From: Methanofollis ethanolicus
GTDB lineage: Archaea; Halobacteriota; Methanomicrobia; Methanomicrobiales; Methanofollaceae
Direction: 5' to 3'
Length of the DNA stretch: 64,000 nucleotides
Assembly (NCBI RefSeq): GCF_001571385.1
Contig: NZ_BCNW01000001.1
Span: 992,001-1,056,000 of the forward strand
A program made the position numbers and the translations under genes. Positions 16,134 through 23,966 of the stretch are shown one piece after another; within the stretch, counting starts at the first letter, position 1, and each line of letters starts with the position of its first letter. Below the pieces are notes generated by a model. That model was not told the DNA's origin. It made no database searches and saw only the letters and a program-made list of their open reading frames with translations.

Positions 16134-16919
16134 TCAGAATATCTGTATCCCGCCAGTCAGGAGGGCGAGCGAACCGCACAGGATGAGGTAGGCGGCGACG
16201 GCCGCGGCACCCCCGCGGGAGAGCGTCGTCTCTCCGCCGCAGGCCGGGAATATGCCGTCATAGCACCGGGCGTCCATGGCGAGGATGAGTTCCTCGCCTT
16301 TCTCCCATGCCCGTACAAAGAGTGTCCCCGCGAGCATCGAGAAGGACCGCACCGAGTTCCCGAACCCGGCATAGCCCTGCCTGATCTCCTGCGCATTCCG
16401 GGTGGCCACCGCCTCGCCGATGAGGACGAAGATGAAGTGGTAGATGAGCATGGCAAGGTCGACGAACTCGGGTGGCAGCCTGAGGGAGCGCATTACCGTG
16501 AAGATCTCGACCATGGGCGTGGTGAGAGCGATAAAGAAGAGGGCGCACATCCCGGCGAAGGTCCGGGCGAGGACAAGGGCGGCCTGGTTGGCGCTCCCTG
16601 TCGTGACAGCGAGGGTGATGCCGCTGATCGGCATGCTCCAGACGGTCTCACCGCCGCCGGAGAGGAAGAGGATCACGCCCGCAGAGAGGACGGCGAAGGA
16701 GAGGGGGATGGTGAGGAGTGCGGCGTAGAAGCGCGCCGGGATGCGCGCGATCCCGACGGTGATCGCCGCCATGGACGCGGCGATGAAGGCCGGGGCGATG
16801 GGGCCTGCGGAGATGAGGGCGGCGGCGATCGCCCCGCCGCCGAGGAGGAGTTTTGCCCGCGTGTCGGTCTCCCGCAACGTGCTCTGCTGGGCATAATCGT
16901 CCAGTATGTTCTCCATCAT
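16134..16919 (-). CDS. cbiQ: Cobalt ECF transporter T-component CbiQ
   Basis: The 261-aa membrane protein has five to six helices and the ECF T-component signature (RGYAGFGNSVRSFSMLAGTL is the local form, with the charged coupling helix FVRAWEKGEELILAMDARCY). It links the CbiO ATPase to the CbiM core. It lies between cbiN and cbiO. Confidence 0.93.
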   Translation of the reverse strand: MMENILDDYAQQSTLRETDTRAKLLLGGGAIAAALISAGPIAPAFIAASMAAITVGIARIPARFYAALLTIPLSFAVLSAGVILFLSGGGETVWSMPISGITLAVTTGSANQAALVLARTFAGMCALFFIALTTPMVEIFTVMRSLRLPPEFVDLAMLIYHFIFVLIGEAVATRNAQEIRQGYAGFGNSVRSFSMLAGTLFVRAWEKGEELILAMDARCYDGIFPACGGETTLSRGGAAAVAAYLILCGSLALLTGGIQIF

Positions 16920-16959
16920 CCTCTGCAGTCCTCACCTGTACCCGGAAAATCGGGGTGTT

Positions 16960-17250
16960 TCAGGTAGTGATCTGTCGTCCGCGGTAATAATACCCGAAGA
17001 AAAACCCGATCACGAGGGCTCCGATCGCTGCCTGAAGCGAGAAGAAGAGGGACTCGATCTCGCCGCTTGGCGGTTCGTAGACTGGTGTTGTCCAGGGTTC
17101 GTACTCCGAGCCTGTCATCTCCTTGATGACGTCCTCGGCCTGGTCGTCGGCCCCGGCCCATTCGTGTTCGCCGGTGGAGAGGACGACGAGGATGGACGCG
17201 GCAAAGACAAGGACGATCGCGAGGACGGCGATCTCCAGGGCATACTTCAT
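16960..17250 (-). CDS. cbiN: Cobalt transport protein CbiN
   Basis: The 96-aa protein has an N-terminal helix, an extracytoplasmic loop with [13 protein letters not shown] and the conserved [17 protein letters not shown], then a C-terminal helix. This matches CbiN, the small accessory membrane subunit that loads cobalt into CbiM. It overlaps the end of cbiM by four bases. Confidence 0.94.
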   Translation of the reverse strand: MKYALEIAVLAIVLVFAASILVVLSTGEHEWAGADDQAEDVIKEMTGSEYEPWTTPVYEPPSGEIESLFFSLQAAIGALVIGFFFGYYYRGRQITT

Positions 17251-17942
17251 GCCCCCACCCCCCTGAGACGGCCGGCCGCCGCGTCGGTGAGGACGCCGAG
17301 CTTCACCAGGATCTCGGAGCGGACATCGATGATGTACTTGAAGGTCAGGGCGATGACCGCACCCTCGATGATGGAGAGGGGGACCTGCGTGACTGCGAAG
17401 ACGGTGGCAAAGGCGGCGAATGAGGTGGCGAAACCGCCGACTTCGGCCGGGAAGGCGAGGGCAAGCTGGACCGAGGTCACCACGTAGGTGAAGAGGTCGG
17501 CGAGGGCGGCGGCGAGAAAGACTGTCAGGTATGTGTTGAGCCCTGTCTTCTGGCCTCCTTTATAGATCGCCCAGGCAAGGATGGGCCCTGCGATCCCCAT
17601 GGAGAAGACATTCGCGCCGAGGGTGGAGAGGCCGCCATGGGCGAGGAAGATCGCCTGGTACAGGAGGACGATCAGTCCGAGGATGGAGGTGATGCAGGGG
17701 CCGAAGAGGATCGCCCCGAGGCCTGTGCCGGTCGGGTGAGAGCAGCTCCCGCTCACTGAAGGGAGTTTGAGGGAGGAGAGGACGAAGACGAACGCCCCCG
17801 CGACGGCAAGGAGGGGGAGGGTCTCTCTCTTCTCCCGCATCAGTATTCGCAACTGGTACATCCCGTAGATGATGAACGGCGCCGAGACCAGGAACCAGAA
17901 GAGGCACCAGGCTGGTGGGAGGAATCCTTCCATGATGTGCAT
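17247..17942 (-). CDS. cbiM: Cobalt ECF transporter S-component CbiM
   Basis: The 231-aa membrane protein begins [16 protein letters not shown]; the metal-binding N-terminal Met-His-Ile-Met of CbiM/NikM is intact. Conserved [17 protein letters not shown] and later helices agree. First gene of cbiMNQO, which brings in Co2+ for corrinoid cofactors needed in methanogenesis. No cobalamin riboswitch is seen upstream; the leader is A+T-rich with AAATTAATTT near 17960. Confidence 0.95.
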   Translation of the reverse strand: MHIMEGFLPPAWCLFWFLVSAPFIIYGMYQLRILMREKRETLPLLAVAGAFVFVLSSLKLPSVSGSCSHPTGTGLGAILFGPCITSILGLIVLLYQAIFLAHGGLSTLGANVFSMGIAGPILAWAIYKGGQKTGLNTYLTVFLAAALADLFTYVVTSVQLALAFPAEVGGFATSFAAFATVFAVTQVPLSIIEGAVIALTFKYIIDVRSEILVKLGVLTDAAAGRLRGVGA

Positions 17943-18163
17943 GTCATATCATCCTATCAAATTAATTTGCATTAAGGTAACAATAATTTGGTTTGTGCCA
18001 GCCGTATTTATCTCTGTCTTTTTCTGGGTGCGTCCAGTGCCTCCCTGTCGAGGAGGGGCCTGAGGGATCTGGAGTCTTTCCGGCGGAAAAAAAGGGTGGA
18101 GAAGATCTCTCCACGGCTATGCCTGGCAGTGGCCCGGGTGCCGGGAGGGCAGTGGCTGGCGCA

Positions 18164-19279
18164 TCAGGGGAGAGTGAAGGTTCCATACTTCCCGCCGCCG
18201 CCCGGGACTAGATGCACCCGCCCCTCCCTGAAGGCCTCGACCGCCGCGCCGACCGCCGGGTCGGCCTCCCTGATCTCGGCGACCGGTACCTCGGCGAGGA
18301 CGGCGATCTCTGTCCCGAAGGTCTCTACCAGGCGGTAATATCTCGCTTCCACCTTCTTGGTCGTGGCCGAGGAGACGCCGAGTACGACCCTGATGATCTC
18401 GCCGAGGGGGATGACATGGTAATACGGCGGCCTCTCCGAGGGTGCGCCGCCGCCCAGTTCCCGCGCCCTGTCAAAGACCCCTTTCTTGATCTGGCCGCCG
18501 TCCTCAGGGCATGTCCAGCCGAGACGCACGGCCTCCTCTAGGGAGTACGGGGTATAGCACCGTGTGCAGGCGGTCCTGTTGTACTTCCCCTCCTCCGGGA
18601 AAAATCCGGCATTGAGGGTGATCTTTCCCCGGCGCACCGCGTCGAAGGCGGCCTCCGGCGTTACGCGGTTGAGGTCGAGACCGTTGAACTCCCGCCCGAG
18701 TTTTGCGGGGTGGGTGGAGTGGGCGTCTGAGTTCGAGAGGAAGGGGACGCCGTCGAGTTCCCGTATCCCGGCGCCGTACGAGGTGTCGGCCGAGAGGCCG
18801 AGTTCCAGGAAGTCGATCGTCTCCCCGCCATAGCACGACGCCACCGAGTCATGTGCCGCATAGAGGGATGTCCAGGGGGTGAAGGCATGGGCCGGCCCGA
18901 CAAGGCCGCCGAGGTCGTGGACGGCGGCGGCGATCGCCTCGCCGGTGAGGTGGACATGCGGCCGCCCACCCGTGGCGATGTCCTTGCTATGCGGTGCGAA
19001 GATGCCGGCCAGCTCCTCGAAGGCGGAGAAGTCTTTCATGAGGATGAGGTGGTGGACTCTCCCCTTCCCCTCCACCTCTGCTGTCGGGAGGACGGCGATG
19101 CCGGTGTCGTTCTCGTGCTCTTCCCATGCCTTCCGCCATGCAGGATGGAGGGCGTCCCCGCTCCCGAGGACGCTGATCCCCTTCATGGCCGCACCGGCAA
19201 GGAGGCTCTCCGGCGTCATCGAGGGCGAGGTCGCCATGGAATAGGGCGAATGAATGTGGAAGTCGGCGTAGACTGACAT
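18164..19279 (-). CDS. Endonuclease Q-like PHP-domain protein
   Basis: The 371-aa protein starts with the PHP metal site YADFHIHSPYS and has VGPAHAFTPW and FLSNSDAHS, the other metal-binding stretches. The length, order and the insert CTRC...CP match the EndoQ family (TIGR00375), which nicks DNA 5' of hypoxanthine, uracil or abasic sites. The zinc finger is unusual: the second pair reads CPEDGG, so the fourth Cys is replaced by Asp. Function as EndoQ is inferred from family likeness. Single gene with start at 19279. Confidence 0.8.
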   Translation of the reverse strand: MSVYADFHIHSPYSMATSPSMTPESLLAGAAMKGISVLGSGDALHPAWRKAWEEHENDTGIAVLPTAEVEGKGRVHHLILMKDFSAFEELAGIFAPHSKDIATGGRPHVHLTGEAIAAAVHDLGGLVGPAHAFTPWTSLYAAHDSVASCYGGETIDFLELGLSADTSYGAGIRELDGVPFLSNSDAHSTHPAKLGREFNGLDLNRVTPEAAFDAVRRGKITLNAGFFPEEGKYNRTACTRCYTPYSLEEAVRLGWTCPEDGGQIKKGVFDRARELGGGAPSERPPYYHVIPLGEIIRVVLGVSSATTKKVEARYYRLVETFGTEIAVLAEVPVAEIREADPAVGAAVEAFREGRVHLVPGGGGKYGTFTLP

Positions 19280-19821
19280 GGTTCTGGCAGATTATTCTGC
19301 CGTCTATCGGGATTAGTCTATGCCGGAGGGTCGGGGTGGTCAATTAACCGAAGGTTTCGCTGTCCGGGAGCAGCGAGCGATAGCGAGTTCGAGGAAATCT
19401 TTCATTTTTTGCGTCTGTCCCCCGTAGACCGTATGGGGAAAGGCAGTGGATCTGCGTCTTCCTCCGGGGGTCAAAGCCCCCCGGTCCCCCCACCATTAGG
19501 ACAGGGGGTGGATGGCAGTCTTCTTCGATATGCAGGGTTTATCCTTCCCCGTCTTATCCTGTTTTCGGGGGACGACCGGAGGAAGTCGAGAAAATCTTTG
19601 ATATTCGAGGTTCGGGGGCGTAAGTCCCCCGCTCAGAGTATGAGGAAGGCAGTAGATCAGCGGCTCGTCCCGTGGGACCGGGCAGCGAAGACCTATCGGT
19701 CTTCTTGAGCTCACTTCGTCTGCACAGCGAATATCTGTGGTTCTTGATTTCAGATCGAAGAAACGTGAAACCCAACGACTCGCTCGAAGAAAAAACACGC
19801 CCCGAAAAAAAGAGAAAAAAA
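19280..19821. other. Intergenic region with a G-rich hairpin repeat
   Basis: This 540-bp gap lies between the EndoQ-like gene start and the PAC2 gene end. It contains one copy of the dispersed G-rich repeat (about 19410-19660) and a perfect GAAGACC/GGTCTTC hairpin near 19687-19706. No reading frame here has credible protein character. Confidence 0.6.
19410..19660 (-). repeat. G-rich hairpin repeat, copy at 19.5 kb
   Basis: Blocks CCGGGGGTCAAAGCCCCCCGG, GGGGGTGGATGGCAGTCT, CGGGGGCGTAAGTCCCCCG and GAGGAAGGCAGTAGATCA follow in the same order as in the 62.4-kb element. Its 16-bp termini were not found, so this is either a diverged relative or a fragment. Confidence 0.55.
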
Positions 19822-20568
19822 TTATCCGATATAGGTCAGTTTTTCTTCTTCCCGCCCTTTTTCCATCTCTTCGTACTTCGCCAGGATCTTCTCCACCTCT
19901 GCGGCATGCTCGGCAAGCCGGGTGGCGTCGACCGTGATCCCGAGGAGGCGGCAGAGGACGGCAAGGACTGCGGTTGCGCTCTTCGGGTCGACGACATATC
20001 CCGGTGTCTCACCCATCAGGCAGATCCCCTCGATCTCCCGCATGGCAGCAAGGCCGAGAAGCAGACCCGAAGCACCGACGATCCCGCCGGGCTCCTCGCC
20101 GGTCATGACGCCGCCGGCGACGACGATCCCTGCGGCAAGGCTCTCGTCGTTGGCCGCCCCGAGGATTCTCGACTCCTCGGTGAGGTGACCGACACCATAG
20201 CCGCCGAGGGTGTAGATCCTCTTCACCCCGAGCTCCTCGGCGATGTCAAGGTAGGCCTCGCAGAGGAGGTAATGCCCCTCATTCGAGGTGCTCTGGAAGT
20301 CGCCGATCAGGAAAGCGATCGAACGACCCTCGTCGTTCTTCCAGAGGTATACTTCGTTGTTTGGGAGGCGGACCCGGCCGCCGGGTTCGATGAGCACCTG
20401 CGGCGGAAGGAAGATGGAGGTGATGTCGACGATCTTCTCTGCCCCGAGTTCCTGGATCATGTGCTCGACGACGAGTTTGCCGACCTGGCCGATGCCCGGC
20501 AGTCCTTCGATGAGGACGTCGGCCTTGACCTCTTCTTCGGTTAAAAAGTCGATATTTATGTCATCCAT
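19822..20568 (-). CDS. PAC2-family (proteasome assembly chaperone-like) protein
   Basis: The 248-aa protein has GLPGIGQVGKLVVEHMIQEL, PNNEVYLWKNDEGRSIAFLI and KRIYTLGGYGVGHLTEES, the family signature of PAC2/COG2047 proteins. Archaeal members are suggested proteasome-assembly chaperones. It overlaps the end of nop10 by 13 bases and is the last gene of the L44e-S27e-aIF2a-Nop10 operon. Confidence 0.9.
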   Translation of the reverse strand: MDDINIDFLTEEEVKADVLIEGLPGIGQVGKLVVEHMIQELGAEKIVDITSIFLPPQVLIEPGGRVRLPNNEVYLWKNDEGRSIAFLIGDFQSTSNEGHYLLCEAYLDIAEELGVKRIYTLGGYGVGHLTEESRILGAANDESLAAGIVVAGGVMTGEEPGGIVGASGLLLGLAAMREIEGICLMGETPGYVVDPKSATAVLAVLCRLLGITVDATRLAEHAAEVEKILAKYEEMEKGREEEKLTYIG

Positions 20569-20717
20569 CGTTTTGCCTCTCTCCGGTAGTCACCGTACCG
20601 GTCCTGCGGTGAATACCGTGCAGGGTGGGCCGACCGTGTCGGCGACCCGCAGATCGGGCAGGTTAAAAATAGGGTATAGCGGCGGTCATGCTCGCAATAC
20701 CTGATCCGCCCGCTCAT
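20556..20717 (-). CDS. nop10: Ribosome biogenesis protein Nop10
   Basis: A 53-aa protein, starting MSGRIRYCEHDRRYTLFLTC, carries the zinc CPICG pair and the AHPARYSPQDRYGDYRRE core that define archaeal Nop10, a subunit of the H/ACA box pseudouridylation complex with Cbf5, Gar1 and L7Ae. Its ATG overlaps the aIF2-alpha stop (ATGA), and its stop lies inside the PAC2 gene. The position after the aIF2-alpha gene is conserved in archaea. Confidence 0.95.
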   Translation of the reverse strand: MSGRIRYCEHDRRYTLFLTCPICGSPTRSAHPARYSPQDRYGDYRREAKRWMT

Positions 20718-21502
20718 GCACTCTTTGCCTTTTGTTTTCTGACGAACTTGCCGGTGTCGCCCGCCCGCTCCATGACGCCGATCGCGGATCTGGAAGCCTT
20801 CTCGATGGCTTTCTCGGCCCGCTTATAGTCCGGGGCGGTGACCTTGACCCGGTAATTCGGCGCACCGAAATAGGTGAGTTCGATATCGACATCGTCGATC
20901 TTCGGCTGTGCGCTCCTGAGAGCCCGCCTGATGATGTTCACACCGTCAGGTTTCATCGATGAGAGGACAAGGGTGCCGGTGATCGTCACCTTCGGGATCT
21001 TCACGTTCTCGTTGGCGACGACCATCAGAGCGTCGTTGACCTGCTTTGAGAAACCGAATTTTGTGAGGGTCGCTTCGCCGCTTATGACGATATCCTCGAA
21101 AGCCGGGTACAGCAGGCCGTAGGAGGAGTAAAAGGCCTCTGTGATCGTATGGAGGTCGGCGCCGGTGTCATTGGCGACAAAACCGATCCACTTCTCGGCC
21201 TTCTGCTCGTTCTTCCACTCCTGGATCTTTTCCCGCCTCTGGTGGTCGTTGACGTCCTTGAGGGAGAGATCGATGTGCCCGCGGTCGGCGTCGACATTGA
21301 GCACCTTGCAGACGATCTTCTGCCCTTCACGGACAAAGTCGCGGATATGCTTGATCCAGCCGGTGGCGACCTCGGAGATGTGGATGAGCCCTTTCTTGTT
21401 CTCGTATTCGTCCAGACGCACAAATGCCACGAAGTCCTTAACGTCCTCTACCGTACAAACGACGAGTTCGCTTTCTTCCGGCCATTCATTCAGTTCATGC
21501 AT
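20714..21502 (-). CDS. eif2a: Translation initiation factor aIF2 subunit alpha
   Basis: The 262-aa protein has an N-terminal S1 domain (WPEESELVVCTVEDVKDFVA, NKKGLIHISEVATGWIKHIR), a helical middle domain and a C-terminal alpha/beta domain. This is the archaeal aIF2-alpha, which with beta and gamma brings initiator tRNA to the ribosome. Third gene of the L44e operon. Confidence 0.96.
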   Translation of the reverse strand: MHELNEWPEESELVVCTVEDVKDFVAFVRLDEYENKKGLIHISEVATGWIKHIRDFVREGQKIVCKVLNVDADRGHIDLSLKDVNDHQRREKIQEWKNEQKAEKWIGFVANDTGADLHTITEAFYSSYGLLYPAFEDIVISGEATLTKFGFSKQVNDALMVVANENVKIPKVTITGTLVLSSMKPDGVNIIRRALRSAQPKIDDVDIELTYFGAPNYRVKVTAPDYKRAEKAIEKASRSAIGVMERAGDTGKFVRKQKAKSA

Positions 21503-21511
21503 CGGACGGTC

Positions 21512-21700
21512 TCACTGGAGTTCGGCCTTGATCTCTGCGTTGATCTTTGCCTTCCCGCCGGTCGGCTCGGCGAGCACATGCCCGCAGACCGCACAGTCCA
21601 CGACCGTGCTGGCCTTCTCGAAGATCACCTGTTCGTTCTCGCAGTCCGGGCACTTGACCCTGAGGAATTTGCTTCTGTTTTCACGGTGCTGACGTACCAT
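21512..21700 (-). CDS. rps27e: Ribosomal protein S27e
   Basis: The 62-aa protein starts [20 protein letters not shown] and has the zinc ribbon CPDC...CAVC of eS27. The ATG at 21700 is chosen because it gives the family length and lies five bases after the L44e stop. Confidence 0.96.
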   Translation of the reverse strand: MVRQHRENRSKFLRVKCPDCENEQVIFEKASTVVDCAVCGHVLAEPTGGKAKINAEIKAELQ

Positions 21701-21705
21701 ATCTC

Positions 21706-21984
21706 TCACTCCACAATCTCGAATTTGCCTGCTCTCCAGCCTGCACGGAGGTGTGCCTTCCCGCACTTCGTGCAGCGGTACCTGACATTGACCTTCTTGG
21801 TCGGCTTGTCGCCGCCGGGCACCTTGGAGTACTTGCCCATGTTACCTACTTTGCCTCTGCGCGCCTTCTGCCGGTCGATCCAGTGCAGGCCGCTGGTGCG
21901 TCCCTTTTTCACCTTTTCAACTTCATGCGTCTCGTGCGATCTGCAGAACGGACAGTAGGCCTTGAATTTTGCTGGCATCTTCAT
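21706..21984 (-). CDS. rpl44e: Ribosomal protein L44e
   Basis: The 92-aa protein has the CPFC and CTKCGKAH zinc pairs and the basic core ([20 protein letters not shown]) of eL42/L44e. It is the first gene of a five-gene translation operon. A second ATG two codons in (21978) could also serve. A 7-bp hairpin lies 26 nt upstream. Confidence 0.96.
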   Translation of the reverse strand: MKMPAKFKAYCPFCRSHETHEVEKVKKGRTSGLHWIDRQKARRGKVGNMGKYSKVPGGDKPTKKVNVRYRCTKCGKAHLRAGWRAGKFEIVE

Positions 21985-22009
21985 GATATAAGCCCCTCGT
22001 GATCTCTTT

Positions 22010-22027
22010 CGGCCCGGTTACGGGCCG
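22010..22027 (-). promoter_or_regulatory. Leader hairpin before the L44e operon
   Basis: CGGCCCG and CGGGCCG form a perfect 7-bp stem with a four-base loop, 26 nt before the L44e start codon. Its place in the leader of a ribosomal-protein operon suggests translational feedback control, but no protein-binding signature was identified. Confidence 0.4.
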
Positions 22028-22137
22028 TTTCGGCAGTGCCGGAATACGCTTTTCCCCGCGGGAAATCCCAAACCGGCAAAGATCCGGAAGATTTTTTCCG
22101 CGGCCATATTCCGAAACTATTCTCTCGAATACCTGTA

Positions 22138-22833
22138 TTATTTGATAAGCCTTATATTTAAGGCTATGTTGCGTTCGCAGAGGACCTCCGCGTTCCCCTT
22201 CGGAAGGGTGACGATGTCCTCCTCCTCGAGGGCGTACGTCCGGCCGTCGAGCCCCATGAATCCTGGCACATCCTGCTTCATGAGTACGACGGCGGTTCTG
22301 TCTGTGGCTTCGGCTGCGGCTTTCTCTTCGGGTGCCGCCGGCGCCACCGGACCTTCATCCTCAAAGAAGGCCTCCTCCCCGAAATCGAAGGGCGTGCTGC
22401 CTTCGGCAGGGTGGTCTTCCTTGAGGGTTTCTTTCACGGCGTCCGCCTCTCCTGCGGTTTCTCCCATGAGGGTGTCGCGGCAGACCCCTATCTCCCGGCA
22501 GACCGCGTCGAACATGGCCCGCTCGGGAGGGAGCATCAGTTTCACCTCGTCCTTGTCGTAGTACCGCTCCTCGATCTGGGCCTCGGCAAGTTTGAGGATC
22601 TTCTTGAGGCGGAGTTTAATGATCGTGTTGAGCGTTTCCCGGGTGCTGTGGTACTGGTCGAGGAGTTCTGCCGCCTCCTCGGAGAGCGGGTTGGAAAACT
22701 CCCTGATACGCGCCTGGATCTCTTCAAGGCTCTTCTTTCCGTTCCTGAAGAGGTCGCCGGGGACCTCGGAGAGTTTTCCGCTCTCCTTCTCGTTCCAGAC
22801 GATCAGACGGATGTCATTGAGGAAGTCGCTCAT
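22138..22833 (-). CDS. GINS complex subunit (Gins51-type)
   Basis: The 231-aa protein has a helical A domain at the N-terminus (residues 1-120), an acidic linker, and a C-terminal beta-rich B domain: DVPGFMGLDGRTYALEEEDI, LPKGNAEVLCERNIA. This A-then-B order is that of archaeal Gins51 (Sld5/Psf1 type), which links MCM helicase, RecJ-like protein and primase at replication forks. Its start overlaps the PriS stop by four bases; priS-gins adjacency is common in archaea. Confidence 0.9.
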   Translation of the reverse strand: MSDFLNDIRLIVWNEKESGKLSEVPGDLFRNGKKSLEEIQARIREFSNPLSEEAAELLDQYHSTRETLNTIIKLRLKKILKLAEAQIEERYYDKDEVKLMLPPERAMFDAVCREIGVCRDTLMGETAGEADAVKETLKEDHPAEGSTPFDFGEEAFFEDEGPVAPAAPEEKAAAEATDRTAVVLMKQDVPGFMGLDGRTYALEEEDIVTLPKGNAEVLCERNIALNIRLIK

Positions 22834-23966
22834 GCCCTGCCTCCGATCTCGGCAATCCCGCGGCAGCAGAGGAAGACCGCGAGGGCTTCGGGAACGACGT
22901 TCGTACCTTTTCTCAGTTTCCAGGTGTTCCCGAGAATCGGCATCGCGAGCGGGAAGGCAAGGTCGATCTTCACCTCGCGCTCCCCGAAGACGACCGCGTC
23001 GACAAGGGGGTCGAACCCGGCGAGGTCGCCGGGCGGGATCTCGACGACCCGGAGGCCGCTCCCGCCGTGGAGGGAGGTCGGCATCCTGATCAGCCGTTTG
23101 ATGTCGGTCGTCACCGGTTCATCGACGAGGGCCGCCTGACTTTTGAGGAGGGGGAGCAGTTCGCCCCCTTCCGCGGAGAGAAGAGTCTGCATCACCGGTG
23201 AGGTGAGGAGTGCGTCTGTGGGGCGCTCCTCCTCGCCGCCGAAGTTCTGCAGGGCCACGAGGAACCGACCGGCATAGGTCTCGCCGACTCCTTTCATTCC
23301 CTTGAGGTGTTTCAGGGCGGCCTTCTCGCCGCCGGCGAGAAGACGGTCCGCGTAGATCTTCATGGCGACGGAAAAACGCTTCTGCCACCCGGAAGAACCG
23401 TTCCCCGCGGCGAAGAGCATCTGCGGCTCGATCCCGGTCCCGCAGAGGTAGTCCACGACCTCGCGCCGTTCGCGGCTCTCCCAGCCCCTCACCCTCGGGT
23501 CGCGCATATGGACGTGATAACCCCGTCCGCCCGAGAAGACAAGGGAGAGGGTGCGCGCCGAAAAGCCGAGTTCACCGGTGAGCATGTCGAGGAGTTTCTC
23601 CGTCTCCTCCTTCACACGGGCGAGCATGGCATCATAGGGCACGCCGCGGATGAGGTGGTCGGCGTCGATGTCGAAGATCAGGTCGGCCCCTGTCCAGCCC
23701 TTCTCCCCCATCGTCCCTGCTGCCGGGTTCGTGTAGTACGCCGTCGAGTAATAGGCATGGGACGGGACCATCGACCTGATATACTCCAGGCATTCGTCCT
23801 GCGACCCGAAACCAAGATGCCGCCGCATTCGCACCTCGGGCTTTGCGTCGAAGAAGATGAACCCCCACTCCCGGTTTTCGAGCGCCGGCGGGACACTGAG
23901 GTGGCCCTGCTGGTAATACGACATGAAGCGTTGCCGGACGAATTCGAGGGTTGCGGGTTTCATCAA
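22830..23966 (-). CDS. priS: DNA primase small (catalytic) subunit PriS
   Basis: The 378-aa protein has the catalytic aspartates in DLIFDIDADHL and the SGGRGYHVH motif of archaeo-eukaryotic primases. N-terminal YYQQGHLSVPPALENREWGF also matches. It makes RNA/DNA primers with PriL. It overlaps both the upstream Elp3 gene and the downstream GINS gene by four bases. Confidence 0.95.
   Translation of the reverse strand: MMKPATLEFVRQRFMSYYQQGHLSVPPALENREWGFIFFDAKPEVRMRRHLGFGSQDECLEYIRSMVPSHAYYSTAYYTNPAAGTMGEKGWTGADLIFDIDADHLIRGVPYDAMLARVKEETEKLLDMLTGELGFSARTLSLVFSGGRGYHVHMRDPRVRGWESRERREVVDYLCGTGIEPQMLFAAGNGSSGWQKRFSVAMKIYADRLLAGGEKAALKHLKGMKGVGETYAGRFLVALQNFGGEEERPTDALLTSPVMQTLLSAEGGELLPLLKSQAALVDEPVTTDIKRLIRMPTSLHGGSGLRVVEIPPGDLAGFDPLVDAVVFGEREVKIDLAFPLAMPILGNTWKLRKGTNVVPEALAVFLCCRGIAEIGGRA

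Noticed and set aside
17943-18163. Cobalamin riboswitch before cbiM
   Set aside because: No B12-box-like sequence or suitable stem arrangement; the leader is short and A+T-rich.
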